Origin: Ascaphus truei
Taxonomy: Eukaryota; Chordata; Amphibia; Anura; Ascaphidae
Assembly (NCBI GenBank): GCA_036426205.1
Contig: CM071587.1
Location: 310,001 to 374,000 of the forward strand
Length of the DNA: 64,000 nucleotides
Reading direction: 5' to 3'
The notes beneath the pieces were generated by a model. The model did not search any database, had not been told where the DNA came from, and saw nothing but the letters and a program-made list of their open reading frames with translations. Shown piece after piece: positions 24,171 to 37,614 of this stretch. A program made the position numbers and the translations under genes. Within the stretch, counting starts at the first letter, position 1. Every line of letters begins with the position of its first letter.

Positions 24171-25369
24171 ACCTAGTTCTCACACAAAAACGTCCGCCCC
24201 CCGCTCCCCCCCCCCCCCCCCCCCGAACTGACATAAACGCCTGAGATTTCTGGTCCCAAGCAATCCATTGGGGTTCAGTTTCTCTTCTTGTTCATTTCAC
24301 GAGCTGCTCCTGTTGCGTTGGGTAGATAATGTGTGACTTCCCCCTCCTCTTGTGGACTCTTCAGAGCCCTCTGCCTCCTTCCTCTCATAGACCATTGCAT
24401 TTAACCTCTTGTCCCATTGTTAACACAGGGCCTGCCTCAATTTGTACCAATAGCACAACGTATTCCAATTACAAACTGCTCAGATGGGATTAATGGTGGG
24501 TGTGTGAAAGTACTTTCATCAAATGAAGGCCGGTGAAGGAGAGGGAGTGGGCAGAAAAGTGGAAGGAAATTACTACCTGTTCCTTAATGTGAAGTTAATT
24601 TCCTCTAATAATGGGGCACGCTCAGGTAGGGGCTGCAATCCCTGAAATAAGCGTCTGTGTTATTCTGTTTTATAAGTGCTGAAACGGATGCTCCTGAGTC
24701 ATCAGCAGCTTGTAATTACAGAGATTGAGCTGGTTTGCAGACATTACCCAGCTAAAATCCGCCCTCGTCCCCCCTCCCCAACAATAAAGACGCTGGGCAC
24801 TTGTTATCTTTCGGAAGAACAAAGCCAGAGCTTTATTACAATGATTAACTTAAAAGTAATCAATTCCTTACTGTCTCGTGCCAGGCTGCCCGCCAGGCAG
24901 AGCCCAATGGCGTAGCCACGACCCCTACTGCTACCATACCCAGACTCGCCAACCTGCCCCAACAGAGGGCGTACTCTTACCACCAACTTCTTTGCTACTC
25001 GGGAACCTCAGCCTGGTAGGCCGGGCCAGCTGAACCGCTGTGCCAGTGACCAGCACATTATAACAATGACTTTCTTTTATAATAAACACCACGCGGAGAA
25101 AAACAGACATTAGGGCGTGGAAACGCACAAAGGGGAGGGATTGTAGGGACTCTGGAGGGGCCATGGGTAAGAGGCCCCTCTGAAACAGCTGTTATAAATA
25201 CTCGCCCCCTAGGCTGCCTGTCCCAACTTGAACCCGTTCGTTGCCAGCACCCTGACACCTAACACAAAGGAGAGGGAGAGTAATGGGGGAGGGAGGCAGA
25301 GGCAGGCCCATTTACCATGAGGCCCCCTGCAACTGCACATGGGCTGGCTTGATGTGCACAATGTATGCA
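24171..25369. other. Intergenic, no gene recognised
   Basis: Poly-C run at 24207-24223 and otherwise unremarkable sequence between TGM-A and TGM-B. No exon was seen on either strand. Confidence 0.45.
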
Positions 25370-25760
25370 ATGTATGTAAATCATTATTCATATACTGCAG
25401 CGCCATCCATGTACACAGCGCGTCACAGCAGTAATACATGTGATATAATAATATAACACATAATGGGAATAAGCGCTTCTGGCATAAAAGTAACATTAGG
25501 GAAATGAGTCCCTGCCCCAAAGAGCTTACAGTCTACATGGCAAGTAGTGGGAACTTACAGAGACAGTAGGAGGGAGGTAAGTGTATCTGCAAGGGGCCAG
25601 GGTCGGTGCATCTGAGATGTATAGTATCAGCCAGCGGAGCTGCCCATATGCTTCATTACACAGGTGTGTTTTAAGACGGGTCTTAAAGGTGGAGAGAGGG
25701 TGCCAGTCAGATATTGAGGGCAATGCCATTCCAATCAGTGCCACAGCACACATAGACAAT
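25370..25760 (-). mobile_element. LINE fragment, 3' end of ORF2 and tail
   Basis: The minus strand at about 25700-25630 reads WHPLSTFKTRLKTHLCNEAY, the conserved end of ORF2 in CR1/L2-type LINEs. It is followed by a 3' tail with GCGCTTATTCCCATTATGTG and TGTAAGCTCTTTGGGGCAGG. Confidence 0.65.
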
Positions 25761-26245
25761 GTGTCGTGTTTGTATTTGTCTATAAAGCTTTATGATGCAC
25801 TGCAATTAGTGAAACGTGTTGGACAGCACCGCAAGCGCGCTGACAATCCTACTAAAAGGGTCTGTGTATTAAGCCAGCCACATGTAATTATATCTCATAG
25901 TTAATGACAGGAAAGGTACTTTGCACCGTTTGTGTCTTTGTGTCAGTTTGTGCTTCGGGAAGGGGTTACACAAGGGGTTAGGGACTAGTAACCAAATCCA
26001 TTCCAAATCCTATATTTATCAAACTCTGAATCCCATTATACTGCGTCAAAAAACTCCAGAGTCCAAGTTGCAGAAAACAAATGACTAATGGAACAAGTTT
26101 CTACAGGTGTATGTCAGGTGTATGTCTGACACAGGTACGAGCAGGATTATAATGACACGGCTTGGTATACCGCAACCAATGCTTTTAACATGGACACTTG
26201 TGACCTCCTATGAGTTGAACTACGGCAAATTGTCACAGTATATAC

Positions 26246-26465
26246 CAGGGGTGGGAAACTCCAGTCCTCAAGGGCCACCAACAGGTCAGGTTTTCAGGAT
26301 ATTCCTGCTTCAGCACAGGTGGCTCAATCAGTGGCTCAGCCATTGATTGTCAATGAAGTGGCCAACTCCAGTCCTCAAGGGCCACCAACCGGCCAGATAT
26401 TAGCGATATCCTGAAAACTTGACTTGTTGGTGGCCCTTGAGGACTGGAGTTACCCACCACCGATG
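26246..26465. mobile_element. hAT-like foldback MITE
   Basis: CAGGGGTGGGAAACTCCAGT at the left and GAGGACTGGAGTTACCCACC at the right. The middle contains a second, internal CCAACTCCAGTCCTCAAGGG, which suggests nesting of two copies. Confidence 0.8.
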
Positions 26466-26720
26466 TATACCAATGGAGTTGTGTTCCCAGATGTCGTCAT
26501 GAATCCAACTTTGGTTTACATAGATGTCACCAGACCTTCTGTCCCTCCTGATCGTGGCGGGGGTGCGAGATTACTTCTTTAAAATCCACGTCACTCCCTC
26601 CTTCACTTATAGCCTGTTGGGCCGCATTGTGAGGTTTCCCTCCACGGAAAAATGTAATGAGCTCCCTACAGTGGTGGAACCTCGACAGTGCCTTGAGCTT
26701 CACTGGTTTCCCATTGTGAG

Positions 26721-26948
26721 TACAGGCAGTCCTCGGTTATCCAACGGAATCCGTTCTGGAAGTAGCAAAAGTGGAACCGTTGTAAACTGAGCCCCACAAT
26801 AATCAGTGGCGGTGGTTGTTGGATAACGCATTCAGGTGTCAGATAATGCATTCCGGCATCTAAAAAACGGCCATTTGGGTTGCATTGTAAAGCGTTGGAT
26901 ATGCCATTCGTTGTTAAGTGAAATGTTGAATAACGAGGACTACCTGTA
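26721..26948. mobile_element. Tigger-like MITE, short relative of 20035-20542
   Basis: Ends TACAGGCAGTCCTCGGTTAT and ATAACGAGGACTACCTGTA. Internal GTTGGATAACGCATTC and GCGTTGGATATGCCATTCG. Confidence 0.82.
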
Positions 26949-27477
26949 CTGGGGATGTCCTCCTTTTTTTCTGTACTCAGCTTATTTCATTGATTTCAGG
27001 TGTTTGTTAGACTCTAAGTCAAGCGTTGTTATTCTTTTATAGCCCAGGAGGAAGTCTCTGACAAGACAGGATTTGCGACACTCCCTTAAGCCAGGAGAAA
27101 ATGAACACTGATAAACACCAAACACGGTGACATCAGTAAGGAGCTGAAAGTATTATCCAGGGTAATCGCTGCCGTAAGTATGGGGTTTAATCACACTTTG
27201 TGGCGGCCCATTCCTGGGGAAATGTCACCGCGGGAGCATGTATCAAACAAACCCATAGCGGCCCGAGGACAGTCACACGCACTGCGCGACACACTGGATA
27301 ATCCTCACATTATACATAACAGGCCGACAAATGTTACATGTATGACAGACACGCCAATCCTCTGCCGGTGTAGAGTTGAGCATGCACCGTACAGACCTTG
27401 AACAGCCTGTAAACATGTAAACCAACACGCCCAGAGCTTGAGCGCACACACACGACACCACGTGAACTGTTTCTAGC

Positions 27478-27483
27478 TTTATT
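27478..27483 (-). promoter_or_regulatory. Poly(A) signal candidate, distal, TGM-B
   Basis: AATAAA on the minus strand in GCTAATAAAGCTAG, 305 bases beyond the TGM-B stop. It would give a 3' UTR of about 320 bases. Confidence 0.5.
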
Positions 27484-27706
27484 ACTAGCGTTGATATATA
27501 ATGGTACATTGCTAATAATGACACATTGCACATATCCCTTGGAATATATTTCAGCATGAAAAACTATATTACTCCAATATGTATATATATATATTCTTTT
27601 TTTTTTTTCCACATTTGGTTAAAACTTAAAAAATGCACAAGAAACACAATATAATTAGTTAAAAAGTGGAGTTTGCCGGGAGCAGATAATCAGGTTGGTG
27701 TGTGAG

Positions 27707-27712
27707 TTTATT
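27707..27712 (-). promoter_or_regulatory. Poly(A) signal candidate, proximal, TGM-B
   Basis: AATAAA on the minus strand in GGAATAAACTC, 76 bases beyond the TGM-B stop, at nearly the same distance as in TGM-A. Which of the two signals is used cannot be told from sequence. Confidence 0.5.
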
Positions 27713-27787
27713 CCGGGGGATTTCTGGCGTGTGTTGCTGCGTGGTCCCACAGATTCAGGAAAGTCCCGGATATTGTTCAGACGTGGG

Positions 27788-27935
27788 TCACTGGGGAACG
27801 TGGATGGTTTTACTACCCTTCACATGCTTGATCTTATCACAGGAGAAATTCACTTCCAGCTGCCGTTCCCCAGACTTATAGGGCATGCAGAAGATCTTCA
27901 CGTAGCCGGAACGGTGAGGGAAAATCTGGTCCATG
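27788..27935 (-). CDS. TGM-B exon 13, C-terminus and stop
   Basis: Residues 642-690 and [43 protein letters not shown], ending IHVPQ. Acceptor CTCCCACCCCAG. Matches the final strands of the TGM family. Confidence 0.92.
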
Positions 27936-30900
27936 CTGGGGTGGGAGAACAAGAGGATGATGTACGTGTGAGACACGGGTACAGGAGAGAAGAGGGAGGG
28001 GAAAAGGGAAGGGGAGGGCAAGAGGAAGGGTTGGGGGGCGGAGGGAGGGCAGAGGGGATCAGATACAGCAGGGAGGGGAGATAAGAGGGAGCAGAGGCAG
28101 CATAGAAGGGTGAAGAGGGGGAGCAGATGCAGCATGAAGGCGAGATAAGAGTGAGCAGAGGCAGCATGGAGGGGAGATAAGAGTGAGCAGAGGCAGCATG
28201 GAGGGAAGAAGAGGGGGAGCAGATGCATTATGGAGGGGAGATAAGTGAGAGCAGAGGCAGCATGGAGGGGAGACGAGGGGAAGATACAGGAAGAAGGGTC
28301 AGAGACTCAATGAAGATACCTATAAGGCAGGGTATTAGGAAACCTACATGCGCTCTGCTCCAAATTATTCACTGGTTACAGCCAAACACTCCCAGCACCC
28401 CTACCAGCGACCCTACCAATGCTCCTACCCGGGTCCCTAGCAGCTCCCCTACCACCGCCCCTACAAAAGCCCCTACCAGTGCTCTTACCAGCACCCCTAC
28501 CAGCACCCCTACAGCACCCCTACCAGCGTCTCTACTAGCGCTAATTGTAATAAAAATGTTTATTTTTGTCATGCTGAGATTATTTGGCTCTAGTCCACAG
28601 AATGTATATTTGCTTAAACAATTTACTGTACTTAGGGACCAAACGTCGAATTGGAATCTTCAGTTATCCTTTCTGTTCAGCTTATACTAGAGAGCGGGAG
28701 CCCCAGTTGACATCATGCCTTGCCATATTACACCATACACCGACCTCCCAAAGACGAGCCCATACTCACTATACAGTGACTGGTCCATCTGGAAACAACC
28801 CTGTGCCTTCTGCAGTCATCACACAGCTACTGAGAATGTCATTGAATGGGTTTGAGATGGACAGAGCCACACTCAGGCGCTCGTTCAGTACCGGGGTACA
28901 ACCAACCTGGCATGAAATAAACCACAACAGAAATTGTAATGTTTGAGTACCACAGTCTTTGTGTTAGTATGTTTGGGTACCACAGTTACCACAGTCTTGT
29001 GTTAGTATGTTGGGTACCACAGTCTTTGTGTAGTGTGTTTGAGTACAGTCTTTGTGTTAGTATGTTTGGGTTACCCACAGTCTTTGTGTTAGTGTGTTTG
29101 AGTACCACAGTCTTTTGTGTTAGTATGTGTGGGTACCACAGTCTTTGTGTTAGTAAGTTTGGGTACCACAGTCTTTGTGTTTAGTATGTTTGGTACCACA
29201 GTCTTTTGTTAGTATGTTTGGGGACCACAGTCTTTGTTAGTATGTTGGGTACCACAGTCTTGTGTTAGTATGTTTGGGTACCACAGTCTTTGTGTTGTGT
29301 GATTGGGTACCACAGTCATTGTGTTAGTGTGTGTGTGGGTACCACAGGTTTGTGTTAGTATGTTTGGGTACCACAGTCTTTGTGTAGTGTGTGTGGGTAC
29401 CACAGTCTTTGTGTTAGTATGTTTGGGTACCACAGTCTTTGGTGTTAGTGTGTTGTGGGTACCACAGTCTTGTGTTTAGTGTGATTGGGTACCACAGTCT
29501 TGTGTTAGTATGTGTGGGTACCACAGTTTTGTGTTAGTGTGATTGGGTACCACAGTCTTTGTGTAGTGTGTGTGGGTACCACAGTTTTGTGTAGTATGTT
29601 TGGGTACCACAGTCTTTGTGTAGTGTGTGGGTACCACAGTCTTGTGTTAGTGTGTTGGGTACCAACAGTCTTTGTGTTAGTGTGATTGGGTACCACAGTC
29701 TTTGTGTTAGTGTGATTGGGTACCACAGTCTTTGTGTTAGTGTGATGGATACCACAGTCTTTGTGTTAGTAGTTTGGGTACCACAGTCTTTGTGTTAGTA
29801 TGTTGGGTACCAAAGTCTTGTGTTAGTGTGTGTGGGTACCACAGTCTTTGTGTGTAGTGTGGGGGTACCACGTCTTGTTAGTGTGATTGGGTACCCAGTC
29901 TTGTGTTAGTGTGATTGGGTACAACAGTCTTTGTGTTAGTGTGATTGGGTACCACAGTCTTGTGTTAGGATGTTTGGGTACCACAGTCTTTGTTAGTATG
30001 TTTGGGTACCACAGTCTTTGTGTTAGTGTGTTTGGGTACACAGTCTTTGTGTTAGTGGTTTGGGGTACCACAGTCTTTGTGTTAGTGTGATTGGGTACCA
30101 CAGTTCTTGTGTTAGTGTGATGGGTACCACAGTCTTGTGTAGTGTGTTTGGGTACCACAGTCTGTGTTAGTATGTTTGGTACCACAGTCTTTGTGTTAGT
30201 ATGTTTGGGTACCACAGTCTTTGTGAGTATGTTGGGTACCCCAGTCTTTGTGTTAGTATGTGTGTGGGACCACAGTTTTGTGTTAGTATTTTGGGTACCA
30301 CAGTCTTGTGTTAGTAGTTTGGGTACCACAGTGTTTGTGGTAGTATGTTTGGGTACCACAGTTTTGTTAGTATGTTGAGTACCACAGTTTTGTTGTATGT
30401 TGGGTCAAAGACTTGGTGTGAGTGTGAGTGGGTACCACAGTCTTTGTGTTAGTGGTTGGGTACCACAGTCTTGTGTTAGTGTGTTTGGTACCACAGTCTT
30501 TGTTAGTATGTTTGGTACCACAGTCTTTGTGTAGTATGTGGGTACACAGTCTTTGTGTTAGGTGTTGGGTACCACAGTCTTTGTGTTTAGTATGTGTGGG
30601 TACCACAGTCTTGTGTTAGTGTGTGTGGGTACCACAGTTTTTGTGTTAGTATGTGTGGGGACCACAGTCTTTGTGTTAGTGTGTTGGGTACCACAGTCTT
30701 TGTGTTAGTGTGATTGGGTACCACAGTTGTTGTGTTAGTATGTGTGGGTATCACAGTCTTTGTGTAGTGGGTGTGGGTACCACAAGTCTTTGTGTTAGTA
30801 TGTGTGGGTCCACAGTTCTTTGTGTTAGTATGTTTGGAACCACAGTCTTTGTGTTAGTATGTGTGGGTACCACAGTCTTTGTGTTAGTGTGATTGGGTAC

Positions 30901-33900
30901 CACAGTCTTTGTGTTAGTATGTGTGGGTACCACAGTCTTTGTGTAGTATGTGATTGGGTACCACAGTCTTTGTGTTAGTATGTGTGGGTACCACAGTCTT
31001 TGTGTTATGTATGTGGGGTACACAACGTCTTTGTGTTAGTATGTTTGGGTACCACAGTCTTTGTTAGTATGTTTGGGTACCACAGTCTTTGTGTATGGTT
31101 TGGGTACCACAGTCTTGTGTTAGTGTGTTTGGGTACCACAGTCTTTGTGTAGTGTGATGTGGTACCACAGTTTGTGGTTAGTGTGATTGGGTACCACAGT
31201 CTTTGTGTTAGTGTGTTTGGGTACCACAGTCTTTGTGTTAGTATGTTTGGGTACCACAGTCTTTGTGTAGTATGTTTGGGTACCACAGTCTTTGTGTTAG
31301 TATGTTTGGGGACCACAGTCTTTGTGTAGTATGTTTGGGTACCACAGTCTTTGTGTTAGTATTTTTGGGTACCACAGTCTTTGTGTAGTATGTTTGGGTA
31401 CCACAGTGTTGTGGTTAGTATGTTTGGTACCACAGTCTTTGTTAGTATGTTGAGTACCACAGTCTTTGTTAGTAGGTTTGGGTACCACAGACTTTGTGTT
31501 AGTGTGATTGGGTACCACAGTCTTTGTGTTAGTGTGTTGGGTACCACAGTCTTTGTGTAGTGTGTTTGGGTACCACAGTCTTTGTGTTAGTATGTGTGGG
31601 TACCACAGTCTTGTGTTAGTGTGTGGGTCACCCAGTTTTGTGTTAGTATGTGTGGGTACCACAGTCTTTGTGTTAGTGTGTTTGGGTACCACAGTCTTTG
31701 TGTTAGTGTGATTGGGTACCACAGTCTTTGTTTTTAGTATGTGTGGGTATCACAGTCTTTGTGTTAGTGTGTGTGGGTACACAGTCTTTGTGTTAGTATG
31801 GTGTGGGTACCACAGTCTTTGTGTAGTATGTTGGGTACCACAGTCTTTGTGTTAGTTAATGTGTTGGTAACACAGTCTTTGTGTTAGTGTGATTGGGTAC
31901 CACAGTGTTTGTGTTAGTATGTGTGGGTACCACAGCTTTGTGTTAGTGTGATGTGGTATCCACAGTCTTTGTGTTGTATGTGTGGGTACACAGCTTTGTG
32001 TTAGTATGTGTGGGTACAACAGTCTTTGTGTAGTATGTTTTGGGTACACAGTCTGTGTGTTAGTATGTTGGGTACCACAGTCTTGTGTTAGTATTTTTGG
32101 GTACACAGTCTTTGTGTTAGTATGTTTGGGTACCACAGTGTTTGTGTTGTATGTTTGGGTACACAGTCTTTGTTAGTATGGTTGAGTACCACAGTTGTTG
32201 TTAGTATGTTTGGGTACCACAGACTTTGTGTTAGTGTGTGTGATTGGTACCACAGTTTTTTGTGTTAGTATGTTTGGGTACCACAGTCTGGTAGTTGTTT
32301 GGGTACCACAGTCTTGTGTAGTGTGTTTGGTAAAGTTTTGTTTGGTGTTTGGTACCACAGTCTTTGTGTTAGTGTGATGGGTACCACAGTCTTTGTGTTA
32401 GTGTGATTGGGTACCACAGTGTTTGTGTTAGTGTGATTGGGTACCACAGTCTTGTGTTAGTGTGATTGGGTACCACAGTCTTTTGTTTAGTATGTGTTTG
32501 CGTACCACAGGGAGGGGGGGAAGGAGAGGAGAGAGGGTGGATTGGAGGGGGCGAAGTGGGTCAAAATAATCGTGTGGAACCCGGGAAACGGATTGAACTG
32601 TTCGCCCGTCTCTAGGGGGGAGTGAGACAGAATGCTGGAGACTATAATTGTTAAAATAACAAGCTGGGTGCCATGTAAAGCAGGTTTCTGCGTCTACACT
32701 AATTGTTTTATCTGTGTGAATCAACAGTGCCCACAGCTGTTGGACGGGAGAGAAATACATACAGGACATATCAAATACATAATAATGTCTAATGCTCAAG
32801 AACCTGCTGTTACATGGTATTAAATACTTCCGCTGCTGTTGTTTTCAAATGGTCTCTAGTCACCGGTGAAAACATTATTTAGACACTCAGATTCTAGAGA
32901 CCATGGGAGGGGGCTTGAGGACTGAGTCGAGCCCCCCCCCCCCCCGTGTAAGAGGAGGAGCATGGCTGAGTCAGAGAAAATGGACAGATGAACTTGGTCA
33001 GGCAATCCTTACTGCCCCTGTGACATCCTGGAGCCTATATATAGGATGCAGGCGACACTTACTTCGATATCTATGGGTGGGAGCACAAAAGATGATGTTT
33101 TTGAGGCAAACTTAATCTTCTTGCTCTTCATATCTGTGGCCAGCGCCGTGACACGGATGTTGTTGCCGGACCTCACGTATCGGTGGTACTCGTGGAGTTA
33201 ATCTGAAAGTTTTGTCTGTAGCTGAAGAGAAGAGAGACACTGAGACCCGCACCGACAGAAAGATACTGTGTATAAGATAAGATAATAGTAGTTACAGAAA
33301 AAGATAATAGTAAAAACTGAAGAAAAAAAAACTTAAATGCATGCAAGGAGCCTGACAGTAAAATGGGTGAACTTGAATTAATAGCTACAAGCAGTGTTAG
33401 ATTTCTCTTAGGTCCGTTAAGGACCGGGGCTAAGGCGGCTACATTTTGGGCGGCAAAAATTTCTGCCCCCATTTGTATTTACTGCGATGCTGGCCTATCG
33501 GACCTAATGGAAGGGACTTACTGACCTGTGCGGCCACCTCCTTTCTGCCGACCCTGTTCTCCTTCAGAATCGAGCCTCAAATGACGGCCGTGGACGTCAC
33601 AAACGACGTCACAGCGGCATCTCGTTGCAACCGTGAGGTTGCGACGTAAATTACGTAGTGATGTCCGCGTTACCATGGTAACGTTGGTGACGTCCGCGGC
33701 ATTATTGAGGCTGGATTCTGAAGGGGAAGCAGGGCGGCAGTAAGGAGGTGGTCAGCACAGGAAAGTGCCTACGGGCGGCGAATTTGGAAATGCGCCGCGG
33801 GCTACAAGATAAGTGACTTATAGCACTATAAATGCCTTTATAGTGCGATATTGCCTGTGTTGCTATTCTCAGTAGCTCCGATAACAGGGAAATATCGCAC

Positions 33901-35651
33901 AAAACGGCTTTTTAAGTACTGTAACACTAGCAAAAACAAGCCATGCGGTAAGACAAAAAAATTCCGAAATTGAATTTTCTTTGCCATAACCACTATTCAC
34001 TAAACTGTGATATGCATATAGTACTATACAAACTTGCAATCTTCCTCGCCAGCTAGGAATTGCAAGATGCATAAAAGGAGTTTCTTTTTACTGCTTAGGA
34101 TTGATACTGGAGGCCCGCGGGGTGACAATCGGAGACGGCAGGTCCCAGAGGAGTCGCCGCAGGTCTCCGGTGGTCCCGTTGGTCTCAGGTGCCCCGTCGG
34201 CTGCGGTATCAATCCTGTGCAATAAAATAAAATTGCAGCCAGGTCAGTTTTCAGCCAATTGCAGCCAGTTTCATTACCTAGCAGTAACCGCTGAGGTAAT
34301 AAAGGGTTAATAGCAGGACACTGATTTGTTGTTTAGTATAGGGGGTGGCTGGAGCTGTAGTTGCCCCAGGGTTGGTGTTTAGGCCTCGCGGGTAGGGGTG
34401 TCAGTAGAACCTCTAAGGTAATGAAGGTGTATACTCCTCCAGCAAACCTCCTGGTAGGCCCAACCACCCACCCTGGGCCAAGTACTCCGCATCACCTACC
34501 CCGTCCCCCAATAACCAGCTACTGTACCTTAACCTTGTCCTTGTTTGAGGCTAGCCCCTTACCCCTGCCAGGATGAAGGCCACCCTCATCTTCCTCCTCG
34601 TCCTCCATGGGCACAGCAACAGTTACAGTAAAAAACAAACTCGGCCACTAACCCCTTAATCACCTTAGTGGTAGTAATCGCTATAGTAATTAAGAACCCC
34701 CCCTCCCCGCCTACCCACCGGGGATGCCTTAACCACCCTGCCCAGGCAAGTACCCCCACACCCCATACTCATTATGGTACGTGGGAAACCATGCCCCAAT
34801 TATGGGATGGATTGCCACAAAGACAATGATGGGCATCCTAAAATATATCCACTCAGATCATATCATCATCATGCATCATCATAATCATCATCATCATCAT
34901 CATCAATCATCATCATCCTCAGACCCCCAGATTATAATCATCCTCAGATATCCTCACAGATCATCTAAATCCTCATCTCACCCCGATCATCATCCTCAGA
35001 TCTCCCCCACAGATCATCATCCTCAGATCTCCCCCAAAGATCATCTCCTCCTCAGATTGGCTGCCCCAGATAACATCCTCAGATCTTCCCCCAAGATCAT
35101 CATCATTATCAGATCTCCACCACCAGATCATTCTTCTTCCTCAGCTCCCACCCAGATTAACATCCTCAGATCTCCCCCCCAGATAATCATCAACCTCAGA
35201 TCTCCTGCCCCCAGATTATCATCTCAGATCTCCCCCAGATCATCATCATCATCATAATNNNNNNNNNNNNNNNNNNNNNNNNNNNNNNNNNNNNNNNNNN
35301 NNGATCTCCTCACAGACATCTCTAAATCCTCATCTCACCCCCCGATCATCACCTCAGATCTCCCCCCACAGTATCATCATCCTCAGGATCTCCCCAAAGA
35401 TCATCTCCTCCTTCAGATATGCTGCCCCAGATTAACATCCTCAGATCTTCCCCCAAGATCATCATCATTCTCAGAGATCTCCACCCCAGATCATCTTCTT
35501 CCTCAGATCTCCCACCCAGATTAACACCTCAGATCTCCCCCCCAGATAATCATCAACCTCAGATCTCCTGCCCCCAGATTATCATCCTCAGATCTCCCCC
35601 AGATCATCATCTATATCATCATCATCATCATCAGTCATAGCATCAAATCAG

Positions 35652-35726
<75 letters not shown>

Positions 35727-35863
35727 GATCTCTACCCCAGATCATCATCATCATTATCCTCAGACCTCCCCCCAGATCATCATCATCAGATCTCCCTCCA
35801 GATCATATCATCTTAAAATCTCCCTCCCAGATCATCATCATCCTCCTCAGATCTCCCCCCCAG

Positions 35864-35925
<62 letters not shown>

Positions 35926-36556
35926 TAGATCTCCACCCCCAGATCATTATCCTCAGATCTCCGCCCCCAGATCATTATCCTCAGATCTCCGCCCCAGATC
36001 ATCATCATCCTCCTCTCCCCCCACCCCCCACCCCCACAGATCATCATCCTCATATCTCCCAACCTGGATCATAATCATTCTCAGACCTAACACACACACA
36101 ACCCAGCCCCCACCCAGGATCATCCTCCTCCTCAGATCTCCCCCCCCCAGATCACCATCCTCAGATCTCCCCCCAGTTCATCATAAACCTCAGATGTACC
36201 CCTCCAGATCATCATCATTATCATCACCATCATCATTATCATCATCTCTCCCACCCGCCCCAATCATCAACCTCAGATCTCCCCCCCACAGATCATCATC
36301 CTACGATCTACCCCAAGATATCACCTCATTTATTCCCCTAGTTTATCATCATCTTCTGACTCTCCCCCCATATCTCCCAGATCTACCCCCCATATCATCA
36401 TCATCCTCAGTTCTCCCACCCCCCAGATTATTTTCCTCCTCAGATCTCCCCCTCCAGATCATCATCATCCTCAGATCTCTCCCTTAGATGATCCTCATCC
36501 TCAGATCTCCCCCAGATCATATCATTTTATATTTCCCCCCAGATAATATCATCATA

Positions 36557-36589
<33 letters not shown>

Positions 36590-36952
36590 TCATCATATCA
36601 TCATATCTCTCCCAGGTCATCATATCCTCGATCTCCCCCCCGATCATAATCATCCGATCTCCCCCCCAGATAATATCATCATCATCATCTATTCATCATC
36701 TATCATACATTGTACTTAAGGATGACAAACGCAACCCCAACTTCAGTGTATCATATGTAATCAAAGTCTGAAAGTATTGTAAATACACTTCTCTCTCTCC
36801 AGGTATACCAGGTCATCATTATCCTCAGATCTCCCCCCAAATCATCATCCTCAGATCTCCCCCCCAGATCATCATAATCCTTAGATCTCGCCCCCATATC
36901 ATGATCTTCAGATTTCCCCCCAGATCATCATCATCCTCAGATCTCCCCCCAG

Positions 36953-37040
<88 letters not shown>

Positions 37041-37521
37041 GATCCCCCCCCAGATCAACATCATCCTCAGACCTCCCCACTGAGATCATCATCATTCTCT
37101 CAAGCCCCCCACTAGATCATTATCATCCTCAGATCTCCCCCCAAATCATCATCCTCAGATCTCCCCCCCAGATCATCATCATCCTTAGATCTCGCCCCCA
37201 GATCATCATCCTCAGATTTCCCTCCCAGATCATCAGCCTCAGATCTCCCCCCAGATCATCATTGTCATCATCATCATCATTATCAATCATCATCATCATC
37301 ATCTCTCCCACTCGCCCCCATCATCATCCTTAGATCTCCCCCCCACAGATCATCATCATCCTTAGATCTCCCCCTCCACAGATCATCATCATCCTCAGAT
37401 CTCCCCCCACATCTTCATGCTCAGATCTCTACCACAGATCATCCTCATCCTCCTCAGATCTCCCCCCAGATCTCCCCCCCAGTTCATCATAAACCTCAGA
37501 TGTCCCCCTCCAGATCATCAC

Positions 37522-37614
<93 letters not shown>

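Noticed and set aside
28937..32515. Many frames with [10 protein letters not shown] or [12 protein letters not shown] repeats on both strands
   Set aside because: Translations of the 30-bp minisatellite; indels between units break every frame.
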